A DNA stretch of 64,000 nucleotides from Allobosea sp. Tri-44 (lineage in GTDB: Bacteria; Pseudomonadota; Alphaproteobacteria; Rhizobiales; Beijerinckiaceae). The notes beneath the pieces are model-generated. The model ran no database searches and was not told the origin of the DNA. It worked only from the letters and a program-made list of their open reading frames with translations. The stretch spans positions 248,001 to 312,000 of the forward strand of contig NZ_NBDP01000030.1 in assembly GCF_004123845.1 (NCBI RefSeq). Reading direction: 5' to 3'. Position numbers and translations under genes: made by a program. Positions 1 through 8,930 of the stretch are shown one piece after another. How positions within the stretch are numbered: position 1 is the stretch's first letter; every line of letters begins with the position of its first letter.

Positions 1-286
1 ACTGTGGGAACCGCGCAGTGCTCCAAGTTTTCCTGGGGCATCTCTCAAATGGCGGAATGTCTCGATCAGGCCGCAGCCCGCCAATCGGCGACTGCCGGCG
101 GGACGAAGGGCAGTGACCGCGGCTGATGCCTTTCCGGCATCGAAGCCCACCCCCCGCCGCCCGGCGGCACCATCACAAGACAGCGAGATCGCAGGGTGCC
201 CGCGCGCGACGCTTGTGCAGTGCAGCAATTGTTCATATCTAACCCGTGCCTGAAGCAACCTCCCAACCATTCGAAAGGAGCGATCC
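1..286. other. Non-coding 5' edge of the window
   Basis: I see no convincing gene here. The reading frames crossing it lack ribosome binding sites and familiar protein character. The last part (about 213-240) holds TTGTGC and, 15 bases on, CATATC, which could be a weak promoter for the small ORF that follows. That is a guess from spacing only. Confidence 0.4.
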
Positions 287-418
287 ATGCTGGAACGGCA
301 CGATTGTGAGTGCGCGCTCGAGACCGAGCACGACCACGAGGAGAACCTCGAAGCGCAGCAGCAGGATGCCGACGAAGCGTTCTCGCCGCGTGACCATCAA
401 GCGGGCTTCTGGAGCTAG
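287..418 (+). CDS. Small acidic hypothetical protein (43 aa)
   Basis: I do not recognise this protein. It starts MLERHDCECALETEHDHEEN and ends QAGFWS. It is rich in Glu, Asp, His and Gln, has two Cys close together (C7, C9), and has no membrane segment or signal peptide. Support for it being real: the leader has AAGGAG seven bases before the ATG, the codons are unbroken to TAG, and a perfect 10-bp hairpin follows 14 bases after the stop. The Cys-x-Cys and clustered His/Glu could bind metal, but that is inference. Too short for homology reasoning by eye. Confidence 0.5.
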   Translation: MLERHDCECALETEHDHEENLEAQQQDADEAFSPRDHQAGFWS

Positions 419-432
419 AAGCTGACACGAGT

Positions 433-456
433 GCGGAGGGCATTGCTGCCCTCCGC
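433..456 (+). terminator. Hairpin behind the small ORF
   Basis: Arms GCGGAGGGCA (433-442) and TGCCCTCCGC (447-456) pair perfectly over 10 bp around the loop TTGC. No T-run follows, so termination would be weak or the hairpin may instead protect the 3' end of the transcript. Confidence 0.5.
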
Positions 457-595
457 CGATCGCGGCAACGTGGAACGAGGCATCTCTCACAAGTTGACGT
501 AAGCCCGATTTCGCAGCGATCGCGATTGCCCGGGGCAAATAGCTCGGAAGATATCGTTCTTCGCCGGAAGGAGCGTTCGCAGGCGAGCTCGCCTC

Positions 596-2764
596 TCAGG
601 CTGCGTGACGCGCGGGACTCGGCGAGGCCTGCCCCCGTAATGGCCCAGGCGCTTCGAGGCTGAAATAGGAGACCAGCGCGGCGAGCCTGTCGGCCTCCTG
701 CGCCAGGGCCTGCGAGGCTGCGGTCGACTGCTCGGCCATGGCGGCGTTCTGCTGCGTCGCCTGGTCCATCTCGTTGACCGCGGTGTTGACCTCCTGCAGG
801 CCGGTCGCCTGCTCTTGCGCCGCCGAGGCGATCTCGGCGACCAGCGAGGTGACGCGGGTGATCTCGCCCGACATCCGGCCGAGCGCGCTGCCGGTCTGGC
901 CGACGAGGGCCACGCCCTTCTCGACCTCGATGCTGGACGCAGTGATCAGGCCCTTGATCTCCTTGGCGGCTTCCGCCGAGCGCTGGGCCAGCGCCCGCAC
1001 CTCGGAGGCGACGACCGCAAAGCCCTTGCCGGCGTCGCCGGCGCGCGCCGCCTCGACCGAGGCGTTGAGCGCGAGCAGATTGGTCTGGAAGGCGATCTCG
1101 TCGATGACGCCGACGATCTGCGAGATCTCCTCGGCCGATTTCTCGATGCCGCCCATGGCCGCAACCGCATCGCGGACGATCTCGCCCGACTGCTCGGCCT
1201 CGCCCTTGACCTGGCTGGTGGCGAGGCTCGCCTGGCGCGCACCCTCGGCGGTTTGGCGCACGGTCGCGGTCAGCTGGTCGAGCGCGGTCGCGGTCTCCTC
1301 GACCGAGGAGGCCTGTTGCTCGGTACGGCTGGCGAGGTCGTCGGCGGCCTGGCTGATCTCGCCCGCGCCCGCCTTCATGCTCTCGGTGTTCGTCGCGATC
1401 TGACGCATCGTATCGCGCAGCTTGGCGATCGCCGAATTGAAGTCGTCCTTCAGCTTGGTATAGCCCGCCGCGACCGGCTGATCGATGCGATAGCCGAGAT
1501 TGCCATTGGCCAGATGCTCCAGGCCGGCACCGAGCGCGGCGACCACGACCGCCAGTTGCCCGGTGGCTTCCTGGCGCTCGGCTTCGTTACGCGTCCTCTC
1601 GGCATCGGCGGCGTGGCGCTGGGCCTCGACCTCCCGCTCCGCATCGCGCTTTTCGGCGGCGATGGCCTCCTTCTCGATCGCGGCGCGCTTGAAGACGTCG
1701 ACGGCCTGCGCCATCTCGCCGATCTCGTCACGGCGCGACAGGGACGGGACGAGCACGTCGCGATCGCCCTGCGCCAGCGCCGTCATCGTGCGCGTCATGC
1801 CGCGGACCGGGGCGGCGATCCAACGGTTCAACATCCAGGCGCAGGCGATCGCCGAGATCAGGCTGACGAGCGCGACCAGGGCCGAAGCCGACATCGCAGC
1901 ATCCATGATCGAACTCAGAGCTGAGATGTCGGAGACGAGCGCATAGGCTCCGATCACATCGCCCCGGTAGTCCCTGACCGGCGCATAGACGATGGCGCTG
2001 TCGCGCCCGCCAGTGGCGAGGCGCTGGATCTCCGTCGTTCCACCCAGGCCAAGGCGCAAGGTTTCCTGCGAGAGCAGGCCGTCATCGGGAAGCGTCGAGG
2101 CGAAGCGCTTGAGCTCGCCATTGGCGAGGACGAAGAATGCGATGTCGTGTCCGGACATCTTCTTGAAGGCGTCGAAGAACGCCTGGCCGAAACCGAGGCC
2201 GACCTCGACGGTTCCGACGGCCTTCCCCTCGAAACGGACCGGCATCACGCCGCGAACGCCGAGACCCTCGACGCCGTTTTCCAGGCCGAAGACCGGCCTG
2301 CCCGCCTTGTTGGCCTCGACCACCGTGAACCGGAAAGAGGACAGGTCATCGCCGAACTTCTCCGGGCGATGCGCGCGCAGGAACGAGGTCGCCGGCGCAA
2401 CGTGGAACTGCAGCTGGACGACGCCGTCATTCGCCTTCAGCGCCGCGAAGCCGGGGACCGTCGCCGCGGCCAGGGCCTCGCGATCGCCGGCGGCGAAGCG
2501 CGCCTGGATCTGGGCGTTGCTCGCGATGACATGCGCCATCGACACGGCGCGCTTGACCTCGCTGTCCAGGCTGGTGCGCAAGGTTTCCTGGGCGCTGGTC
2601 ATTTCGCGGGCGATGGTCTCGGTCAGAATCCGGTTGCCGAGCCGCTGCGTCGAGAAGGCGCCGGCCGCTGCGACGAGTGCGACGGCTGCCGTCAGGGCCA
2701 TGCCGATGACCGCCCCGACGCCAGTCAGGCGAAAGCGCTGCCGCGGCGTTTGCGGATGGCCCAT
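596..2764 (-). CDS. Methyl-accepting chemotaxis protein with periplasmic Cache sensor
   Basis: Inner-membrane chemoreceptor of 722 aa. Order: TM1 about 14-36; periplasmic Cache region about 45-285 (dCache_3-like, with [10 protein letters not shown] and [12 protein letters not shown]); TM2 about 291-312; HAMP about 314-366; a second HAMP-like stretch near 405-455; then the cytoplasmic signalling coiled coil with its hairpin tip near 555-590 ([20 protein letters not shown]). The ligand cannot be read from sequence. There is no C-terminal CheR-binding pentapeptide. I prefer the ATG at 2764, preceded by GGGGAGA, over an upstream GTG at 2788. It stands alone; no che genes are nearby, so it must work with a chemotaxis system encoded elsewhere. 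Confidence 0.93.
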   Translation of the reverse strand: MGHPQTPRQRFRLTGVGAVIGMALTAAVALVAAAGAFSTQRLGNRILTETIAREMTSAQETLRTSLDSEVKRAVSMAHVIASNAQIQARFAAGDREALAAATVPGFAALKANDGVVQLQFHVAPATSFLRAHRPEKFGDDLSSFRFTVVEANKAGRPVFGLENGVEGLGVRGVMPVRFEGKAVGTVEVGLGFGQAFFDAFKKMSGHDIAFFVLANGELKRFASTLPDDGLLSQETLRLGLGGTTEIQRLATGGRDSAIVYAPVRDYRGDVIGAYALVSDISALSSIMDAAMSASALVALVSLISAIACAWMLNRWIAAPVRGMTRTMTALAQGDRDVLVPSLSRRDEIGEMAQAVDVFKRAAIEKEAIAAEKRDAEREVEAQRHAADAERTRNEAERQEATGQLAVVVAALGAGLEHLANGNLGYRIDQPVAAGYTKLKDDFNSAIAKLRDTMRQIATNTESMKAGAGEISQAADDLASRTEQQASSVEETATALDQLTATVRQTAEGARQASLATSQVKGEAEQSGEIVRDAVAAMGGIEKSAEEISQIVGVIDEIAFQTNLLALNASVEAARAGDAGKGFAVVASEVRALAQRSAEAAKEIKGLITASSIEVEKGVALVGQTGSALGRMSGEITRVTSLVAEIASAAQEQATGLQEVNTAVNEMDQATQQNAAMAEQSTAASQALAQEADRLAALVSYFSLEAPGPLRGQASPSPARHAA

Positions 2765-2916
2765 GTTCAGTCTCCCCGGTCTTCCCACCTCTTTCCATCA
2801 AGATATTCAGATATCTGATAATGATCGTTTAACGTTAACCATGGCGCCGTGGCCGGCCGGCACGAAAGCCCGGCACGCTTGCACCGCGAGATAGGGCTGA
2901 CGGGGTTTGCGCCCCC

Positions 2917-3711
2917 TCAGGCCGCTTCGCGGATGAAGCGGCTGAGGAAGAGGCGGGTGCGCGGGTGGCTCGGATTGGCCAAGACCTGTTCGGGCGGGCC
3001 CTGCTCGACGACGAGGCCGCCATCCATGAAGACGACGCGGTCGGCCGCCTCGCGGGCAAAGCCGATCTCATGGGTGACGACGATCATGGTCAGGCCCTGG
3101 CCGGCGAGATCGCGCATCGTCGAGAGCACCTCGCCGACGAGCTCTGGATCGAGCGCCGAGGTCGGCTCGTCGAAGAGCATCAACTTCGGCCGGATCGCCA
3201 GCGCCCGGGCGATCGCGACGCGCTGCTGCTGGCCGCCGGAGAGCTGGCGCGGATAGGCGTTGGCCTTCTCGGTCAGGCCGATGCGGGCGAGCAGCTCCAT
3301 GGCGTAGTCGGTCGCTTCCTTGCGACTGCGGCCATGGACGCCGACCGGCGCCTCGATGATGTTCTCCAGCGCCGTCATGTGGGGAAAGAGATTGAACTGC
3401 TGGAAGACCATGCCGATCTGGCGGCGCTGCGCCGCGATGGCGCGGGCCGAGAGCTTGATCAGCCGCTCGCCGCTGAGCCGGTAGCCGATCTGCTCGCCGG
3501 CGACCATGATCGAGCCGCGATTGATCGCCTCGAGATGGTTGATGCAGCGCAGGAAGGTCGACTTGCCGGAGCCGGACGGCCCGAGCACGACGACGACCTC
3601 GCCCGGCATGACGTCGAGATCGATGCCCTTCAGCACCTCGTTATGGCCGAAGGATTTGTGGACGTTGCGGGCGCTGACCAGCGGCGCGGCGTCGGTCGCA
3701 ATCGCGCTCAT
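2917..3711 (-). CDS. Polar amino acid ABC transporter, ATP-binding protein
   Basis: Cytoplasmic ATPase (264 aa) of the GlnQ/HisP family that powers uptake. Visible motifs: Walker A GPSGSGKST, Q-loop VFQQFNLFPH, signature LSGGQQQR, Walker B LMLFDEPTSALD and the switch His in VVTHE. The start ATG overlaps the stop of the permease gene by four bases (ATGA), so the two are translationally coupled. It is the last gene of the operon beginning at 7489. Substrate class (polar amino acid or similar) is inferred from the family of all three transporter parts. Confidence 0.95.
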   Translation of the reverse strand: MSAIATDAAPLVSARNVHKSFGHNEVLKGIDLDVMPGEVVVVLGPSGSGKSTFLRCINHLEAINRGSIMVAGEQIGYRLSGERLIKLSARAIAAQRRQIGMVFQQFNLFPHMTALENIIEAPVGVHGRSRKEATDYAMELLARIGLTEKANAYPRQLSGGQQQRVAIARALAIRPKLMLFDEPTSALDPELVGEVLSTMRDLAGQGLTMIVVTHEIGFAREAADRVVFMDGGLVVEQGPPEQVLANPSHPRTRLFLSRFIREAA

Positions 3712-4619
3712 GGCGTCGGCTCCGCAATGACGGGCATGGGTTCGCTCGCGCCACGTTCGCCGCGGGCATAGTAGCGCTCGATAAAGCCCTGGCCGATATT
3801 CAGCACGGTAGTGATGACGAGATACCAGATCACCGCCACCATCAGCATCGGGACGACCTCGAAGGTGCGGTTGTAGACCGCCTGCACCGAATAGAGCAGA
3901 TCGGCCATGGCGATGACGCTGACCAGCGAAGTCGCCTTGATCATGCTGATCAGCTGGTTGCCGGTCGGCGGCACGATCGAGCGCATCGCCTGGGGAATGA
4001 TGACGCGCCACAGCGCCCGCGCCCGGGTCATGCCGAAGGCGTCGCTCGCCTCGGACTGCCCCTTGTCGACCGAGAGCAGGCCGCCGCGGATGATCTCGGC
4101 CATATAGGCGGCTTCGTTCAGCGAAAGACCGGCGATCGCCGCCGTCATCGGCGTGATCAAGTCGTTGGTGTGCCAGCTCACCAGCGTCGGCCCGAACGGG
4201 ATCGATATCGAGATCTCGGGGAAGAGGGTCGAGAGGTTGTACCAGAAGATCAGCTGAACCAGCAGCGGCGTGCCGCGGAAGAACCAGATGAAGAGGCCGG
4301 CGAGCCCGCTGAACAGCCGGTCGTCGGAAAGCCGGGCGATCGCCAGCAGGAGGCCGATGATGACGCCGATCACCATCGCGACGACGGTGAGGCCGAGCGT
4401 GACATAGAGCCCGCGCAGGATCGACTCGGCCGTGAACCACTGCGCCACGACGGGCCAGCCGAAATTCGGGTTCCAGGCGACGATCCAGGCGAAGTTGGCG
4501 CCGACCGCGAGCACGAAGGCCCAGGTCAGCCAGCGCCCCCATTCGAACGGTCGGTGGGCGTTGGCGACGTCGCGCAACGTCGCCTGCCGATCAGGTGTCA
4601 ATTGTACTGCGCTGCTCAT
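3708..4619 (-). CDS. Polar amino acid ABC transporter, permease
   Basis: Inner-membrane permease (303 aa) of the HisM/GlnP type. Several hydrophobic helices are visible, and the EAA loop reads SEASDAFGMTRARALWRVIIPQAMR, where the ATPase docks. Only one permease is encoded, so it probably works as a homodimer. I chose the ATG at 4619 (MSSAVQLTPDRQ); an in-frame ATG at 4664 adds 15 residues that are partly encoded by the neighbouring inverted repeat and look non-coding. It is separated from the binding-protein gene by that repeat. Confidence 0.93.
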   Translation of the reverse strand: MSSAVQLTPDRQATLRDVANAHRPFEWGRWLTWAFVLAVGANFAWIVAWNPNFGWPVVAQWFTAESILRGLYVTLGLTVVAMVIGVIIGLLLAIARLSDDRLFSGLAGLFIWFFRGTPLLVQLIFWYNLSTLFPEISISIPFGPTLVSWHTNDLITPMTAAIAGLSLNEAAYMAEIIRGGLLSVDKGQSEASDAFGMTRARALWRVIIPQAMRSIVPPTGNQLISMIKATSLVSVIAMADLLYSVQAVYNRTFEVVPMLMVAVIWYLVITTVLNIGQGFIERYYARGERGASEPMPVIAEPTP

Positions 4620-4645
4620 GGTACGGCCGGCCCCTTCCCTACCGT

Positions 4646-4760
4646 CCTCATCCTGAGGAGCCATTCCGGCAGGAATGGCGTCTCGAAGGATGCTTCAGGA
4701 GGCTCTGGTGACATCTGGACCATCCTTCGAGACGCCGCTGCGCGGCTCCTCAGGATGAGG
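4646..4760. repeat. Intercistronic inverted repeat
   Basis: The arm 4646-4692 begins CCTCATCCTGAGGAGCC and ends GGCGTCTCGAAGGATG; the other arm (about 4720-4760) is its reverse complement with small differences. This type of palindromic repeat is widespread between genes in Rhizobiales genomes. It sits between the binding-protein gene and the permease gene of one operon, a common place for stem-loops that keep the binding-protein mRNA more abundant than the rest. Confidence 0.8.
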
Positions 4761-4783
4761 GCTCCTATGAAAAGCCTGCCCGC

Positions 4784-5680
4784 TCAGTTCTTCGAGAGGT
4801 TGATGCCGGGCTCGCCGATCATGTTGTTGTCGAGCCCCCATTTCTTGAAGATCGCCTCATAGGTGCCGTTCGCCTTGAGCGCCTTGATGCTGGCGAGCAG
4901 CACCTCGCCGAGCGGCGAGCCCTTCGGCACGACCGCGCCCTGGAACAGGTCCTGGAAGCCGTTGGCCTTGCCGACCGCGGCGAGCTCGAGATCGCCCTTG
5001 GCCTGTTGGACGAAATAGGTCAGCGGCGCCTGCGAGGAGAAGAAGGCGTCGGAGCGACGCGAGCGGACCGAGAGGATCGAGGTCGGCTGGTCGGTGAAGG
5101 ACATCACCTCCAGCACGGGCTTGCCCTCGGCCGTGCATTTCTCGGCCTGGGCCTTGATCACCTTCTCGGCGGAGCCCGCCGACATCACCGCGATCTTCTT
5201 GCCGCAGGTGTCGTCGAGGCTGCCGATCGCCTTCGGATTGCCCTTCTGCACCGCGAAGATCACGAATTCGCGGACATAATCGACGAAATCATTGGCCTCC
5301 TGGCGTGTCTTGAAGTCGCCGATCGGGCCCATGGCGAACTGGAAACGGCCGGCGGCGATGCCGCTCAGCGCCGCGGCGAGCCCGCTCACCGTCGCATGCT
5401 CGATCTTGACCCCGAGCAGCTGGCCGATCGCGTCGGAGAGCTCGGCGGCCGCGCCGGTCATGGTCTTGGCGTCGGTAACGATCTCATAGGGCGGGAAGGA
5501 GCCGTTATTGACCGAGATCATCTTGCCGGCCGTGCGGATCGCCTCCGGCAATTTGGCGCGCAGGGCCTCGTCGACTTTCTGCTCGGGAATCTTGATGCCG
5601 GCGTCCTGGCCGAAGGCCGGGCTCTGAAGAAGCGCCGCAGCAAGTGCGGCGGCTCCCGCGAATCTAACGATCATGTTCAT
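4784..5680 (-). CDS. ABC transporter substrate-binding protein, amino acid family 3
   Basis: Periplasmic binding protein (298 aa). A Sec signal peptide (MNMIVRFAGAAALAAALLQ, then PAFGQ with probable cleavage after it) precedes a family-3 solute-binding fold with SVNNGSFPPYEIV and later CGKKIAVMSAGSAEKV. Length fits the family. GGGGAA lies eight bases ahead of the ATG. The downstream permease and ATPase are its partners; the upstream nitrilase and Pht5-like genes suggest the ligand is a nitrogenous compound that is then hydrolysed or decarboxylated (inference). Confidence 0.92.
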   Translation of the reverse strand: MNMIVRFAGAAALAAALLQSPAFGQDAGIKIPEQKVDEALRAKLPEAIRTAGKMISVNNGSFPPYEIVTDAKTMTGAAAELSDAIGQLLGVKIEHATVSGLAAALSGIAAGRFQFAMGPIGDFKTRQEANDFVDYVREFVIFAVQKGNPKAIGSLDDTCGKKIAVMSAGSAEKVIKAQAEKCTAEGKPVLEVMSFTDQPTSILSVRSRRSDAFFSSQAPLTYFVQQAKGDLELAAVGKANGFQDLFQGAVVPKGSPLGEVLLASIKALKANGTYEAIFKKWGLDNNMIGEPGINLSKN

Positions 5681-5726
5681 GGCAACGTTCCCCTTTTTTG
5701 TTGTCAGTAAACCAGCTTGCTGGCTG

Positions 5727-6518
5727 CTAGGCGGCGAGCTCCGGGCCGGCGAAGCGGCGGTTGGCGAGAACCGGCAATGCCGCGCGCGCCGCGGCGATAC
5801 GGGCCGGATCGATCTCGGCGTAGATCAGAGCCGGGACCTCGCCGGCACGGGCGACGGCGACGCCGAGCGGGTCGACGACCATGCTCGCGCCGATATTGCG
5901 CGGGCCGCATTCGCCGGTGGCGATGACGTAGCAGGTGTTTTCCAGCGCGCGGGCGGTGACCAGCACATCCCAATGCGCCTCCTTGCCAAGGCCGCGCACC
6001 CAGGCGGCCGGCAGCAGCAGCACATCGGCGCCATCCAGCGCGAGACGCCGGGCCAGCTCGGGGAAACGGACGTCGTAGCAGGTCATCAGCCCGCATTTCA
6101 GGCCGGCGATTTCGAGCAGCGGCGGCACCTCGGTGCCGGGCTCGACATTGGTCGATTCCAGCGCCGAGAAGGCGTCGTAGAGATGGAGCTTGCGATAGGC
6201 GGCGACGATCGCGCCGTCGCGAACCGCGACATGGATGTTGAAGACGCGGCCCTTGCCGTTCGGGACATGGATGCAGAACAGCGTCGTCAGCGCCGAGCCC
6301 TTGCTCGCCGCGAGCACGCCCTGCATGAACGGGCCGTCGAGCGGCTGCGCCGTCTTCAGCACGATGTCGGGGTCGGTGATGTCGCGGGCCAGGATGCCTT
6401 CCGGCAGCAGCAGCAGGTCGGCCCCGGCCGCCTTCGCCTCGCCCAGCAGGCGGACGGAGGTGGCAAGGTTCTCCTGCCACTCGCGGCTGACGGCGAATTG
6501 TCCGAGCGCAGCTTTCAT
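5727..6518 (-). CDS. Carbon-nitrogen hydrolase (nitrilase superfamily)
   Basis: Cytoplasmic hydrolase (263 aa) that cleaves a carbon-nitrogen bond, usually an amide, by a Cys nucleophile. The catalytic set is visible: E40 (LLLLPEG), K110 (YRKLHLYD) and C147 (GLMTCYDVRFPE). It looks most like the branch with omega-amidase and similar amidases, but the substrate is not determinable. The ATG overlaps the upstream stop by one base (TGATG), so it is coupled to the Pht5-like gene; the ABC binding-protein gene follows 46 bases later. Confidence 0.92.
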   Translation of the reverse strand: MKAALGQFAVSREWQENLATSVRLLGEAKAAGADLLLLPEGILARDITDPDIVLKTAQPLDGPFMQGVLAASKGSALTTLFCIHVPNGKGRVFNIHVAVRDGAIVAAYRKLHLYDAFSALESTNVEPGTEVPPLLEIAGLKCGLMTCYDVRFPELARRLALDGADVLLLPAAWVRGLGKEAHWDVLVTARALENTCYVIATGECGPRNIGASMVVDPLGVAVARAGEVPALIYAEIDPARIAAARAALPVLANRRFAGPELAA

Positions 6519-7489
6519 CAGTTTGCTCCTTCAAGCGCAGACACGGCCGGGAACAGGGCCTCGGGCGTCAGATCGGTGTCGGCGAGGTTCTGGATGCGCA
6601 GCTGCTCGATGAACGCGGCGATCATCCCCCGGTTCGCGGCCAGCCCGCTCTCGTTCCAGCTCTCGGGCAGATCATGCCCGCTGCGTACCAGCTCGTCGAT
6701 CAGCCAGGGCGTGGTGTCGGCATAACGGCGGCGCTTCTCCAGCCAGACGCGCTGGCTTTCGTCGAGGAGATCGCTCAGCGCCTGCGGCAGCCAGGGCTCG
6801 CGGGCGGCGAGCTCGGGCTTGATACCGATGATGTGCATGCCAGGCACGAAGCCGACCTTGGCGAAGTAATCGCGCTCGGCGGCGCGGACATCCGGCAGCA
6901 GCGCCCGGAAGCGCGAGCCCTTCGCGAAGAAGCCCTGCGGCATGAACGGCATCAGCACGGCCGCGATCTCGCCGGCGGCGAGGAGGTCGAGCAGCGGTGG
7001 CTGGCCGGGCAGAGCCTCGATCAGGCCGGGCTGCGCATAGCGCCCGACGCGGTCGGTGACCGGGTGATCGGCAGCGAGACGGCTGACCGCCCAGAAAGCG
7101 TCCTCGATGCCGAGACCGGCTTCGGCCATGGCGGCACGCGTCCAGGTGTTGCCGGAATCCTGCCAGCCGGCGATGCCGATGCGCTTGCCGCGCAATTCCT
7201 TGAAGGAGGTCAGCTTGCTGTCTGCGGCCGCGACGACGCAGCGATGGCGGAAACCGCGCATGATGAAATTCGGAATGCCGAAGACGCCGGCCTCGCCGCG
7301 AGCGCGGCCGGCGGTGTACCGGCTGAACGAGATCTCGCTGGCGTCGAAGCGCGGGTCGCTGCCGAAATCGTCGGGCAACGCGGCGAGGCGCTCTATCTTC
7401 AGCTCGAAGCGGTCGGACGCGAGATCGCCAAGCAGCAGTGGCGTGATGAAGTCCCAGTCGCGCAGGGCCAGCCGGATCACAGGTTTCAA
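6518..7489 (-). CDS. 4,5-dihydroxyphthalate decarboxylase-like / periplasmic-binding-fold protein
   Basis: A 323-aa protein with the two-lobed binding-protein fold seen in 4,5-dihydroxyphthalate decarboxylase (Pht5) and NMT1-type proteins: RLALRDWDFITPLLLGD at the start, EISFSRYTAGR, SFKELRGKRIGIAGWQDSGN, and VGFVPGMHIIGIK. There is no signal peptide, so it is probably cytoplasmic and enzymatic instead of a transport receptor. It is the first gene of a five-gene operon and is divergent from a MocR-type regulator. The true reaction is unknown; decarboxylation is suggested by the family only. Confidence 0.72.
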   Translation of the reverse strand: MKPVIRLALRDWDFITPLLLGDLASDRFELKIERLAALPDDFGSDPRFDASEISFSRYTAGRARGEAGVFGIPNFIMRGFRHRCVVAAADSKLTSFKELRGKRIGIAGWQDSGNTWTRAAMAEAGLGIEDAFWAVSRLAADHPVTDRVGRYAQPGLIEALPGQPPLLDLLAAGEIAAVLMPFMPQGFFAKGSRFRALLPDVRAAERDYFAKVGFVPGMHIIGIKPELAAREPWLPQALSDLLDESQRVWLEKRRRYADTTPWLIDELVRSGHDLPESWNESGLAANRGMIAAFIEQLRIQNLADTDLTPEALFPAVSALEGAN

Positions 7490-7535
7490 GCCATCGCCTC
7501 GCTATGCGGAAAACCTTGGACAGCGGCGAGATTAA

Positions 7536-7577
7536 ATGTTCATTTCTCCTGATCAATCTCTATTACGTTCCTGAACA
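7536..7577. promoter_or_regulatory. Candidate operator between divergent MocR and transport operons
   Basis: The 103-base gap between the divergent genes is AT-rich for this genome and carries TGTTCA (7536-7541) and its reverse complement TGAACA (7572-7577), 30 bases apart. A regulator acting on both directions would bind here. MocR proteins often bind repeated half-sites, but no direct proof exists in the sequence. Confidence 0.35.
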
Positions 7578-7592
7578 ATCATTTTTGAGTCG

Positions 7593-8930
7593 ATGACCGA
7601 CGAACCCGACGCCTCCTGGCTGGCAAGCCGCCTGACGCAGCGCACTGCGCGCGGCCTTGCGCTCGATCTGAGCCAGATGATCCGCTCCGGCGTGCTGCCA
7701 GTCGGCACGCGGCTGCCGACGGTACGCGAGCTCGCCTTCCGGCTCGGAGTCAGCCCCGGCACGGTCTCCGAAGCGTGGAGCGAGCTGAAGCGGCAGAAGA
7801 TCGTCTCGGGGCGCGGACGCGGCGGTGCCTGGGTCAGCGGCGACAATGCGACGCCGAGGCCGACCCGGATGGCGAGCGTCGCCGATTTCGGGCCGGACGC
7901 GCTCGACCTCTCACTGGCGGTTCCGGACGCCGCGCTGCTGCCGCCACTTCGCGAGGCGTTGGCGCAGGCCGCGAGCGCGGAGAACCTCAACAGCTATGAG
8001 CGCACGCCGATCCTGCCGGCTTTGCGCGAGGCGGTGGCGCCGCACTGGCCCTACAGGCCGGACGCCTTCCTCGCCACCAATGGCGGCTACAACGCGGTCT
8101 ACTCGGTATTGCACGCGACGGTCCTGCCCGGCTCCTGTGTCGCGATCGAGGATCCGACGGCGATGCGGCTGCTCGACATCATCGAAGACCTCGGCGCCGA
8201 GATACAGCCTGTCGCCCGGGATGCGGAAGGCCCCCTGCCCGGCGAACTCGCCGCCGCGCTGGAGCGGCGGCCATCGGCCTTCATCTTCCAGCCGCGCACC
8301 CATTCGGTCACCGGCCAGCATGTCAGCGCCTCACGGCTCGCCGAGCTCGGCCGCGTGCTCGCCGGCAGCGAGACGCTGGTGATCGAGGATGACGGCATCG
8401 GCGATGTCTCGATCCACCCGCCGATCAGTCTGGGTGTGACGATGCCAGAGCGGGTCGTGCATATCCGCTCCTTCTCGAAATCGCTCGGGCCGGACCTTCG
8501 GATCGCCGTGCTGTCGGCGCCGGCCATGGTGATCCGGCAGATCCAGTCCTATCGCAGCTTCTCTTCGGGCTGGACCAGCCGGCTGCTGCAGGCCGCGACT
8601 GCCTGGCTGCTGACCGATGCCGAGACTGGCCAGCGGGTCGCGGAGGCGCGCGCGGTCTATGCCGAGCGCAGACGGGCGCTGGTCTCCTGCCTGGGTGAAC
8701 GAGGGCTCGCAATGCCGGAGAGCGACGGGCTGTGCATCTGGGTGCCCGTGGAGTCCGAGCAGTTCGCGCTGGTGACGCTGGCGGCGCACGGCATCGCGGT
8801 GCTGCCCGGCAGCAAATGCGCGATCAGGCCGACCGAGCATGTCCGGGTCGCCACCGCGATCCTGACGCAGGACTATGACCGCGTCGCCGGCGCGCTGATC
8901 AAGGCGGCTCAGCGAGGCGATCAGCGCTGA
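7593..8930 (+). CDS. MocR-type transcriptional regulator (GntR wHTH + aminotransferase domain)
   Basis: A 445-aa regulator with an N-terminal GntR winged helix (about 15-80, RLPTVRELAFRLGVSPGTVSEAWSELKR) and a PLP-dependent class I/II aminotransferase-fold domain (about 100-440). The PLP-binding Lys is K296 (RSFSKSLGPDLR); VIEDDGIGD gives the Asp that contacts the pyridine nitrogen. Such proteins use the aminotransferase domain as a ligand sensor. It is divergent from the Pht5-like/nitrilase/ABC operon, which it most likely controls. Its last 10 bases overlap the tail of the convergent GntR gene. No clear ribosome binding site is seen before the ATG. Confidence 0.92.
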   Translation: MTDEPDASWLASRLTQRTARGLALDLSQMIRSGVLPVGTRLPTVRELAFRLGVSPGTVSEAWSELKRQKIVSGRGRGGAWVSGDNATPRPTRMASVADFGPDALDLSLAVPDAALLPPLREALAQAASAENLNSYERTPILPALREAVAPHWPYRPDAFLATNGGYNAVYSVLHATVLPGSCVAIEDPTAMRLLDIIEDLGAEIQPVARDAEGPLPGELAAALERRPSAFIFQPRTHSVTGQHVSASRLAELGRVLAGSETLVIEDDGIGDVSIHPPISLGVTMPERVVHIRSFSKSLGPDLRIAVLSAPAMVIRQIQSYRSFSSGWTSRLLQAATAWLLTDAETGQRVAEARAVYAERRRALVSCLGERGLAMPESDGLCIWVPVESEQFALVTLAAHGIAVLPGSKCAIRPTEHVRVATAILTQDYDRVAGALIKAAQRGDQR

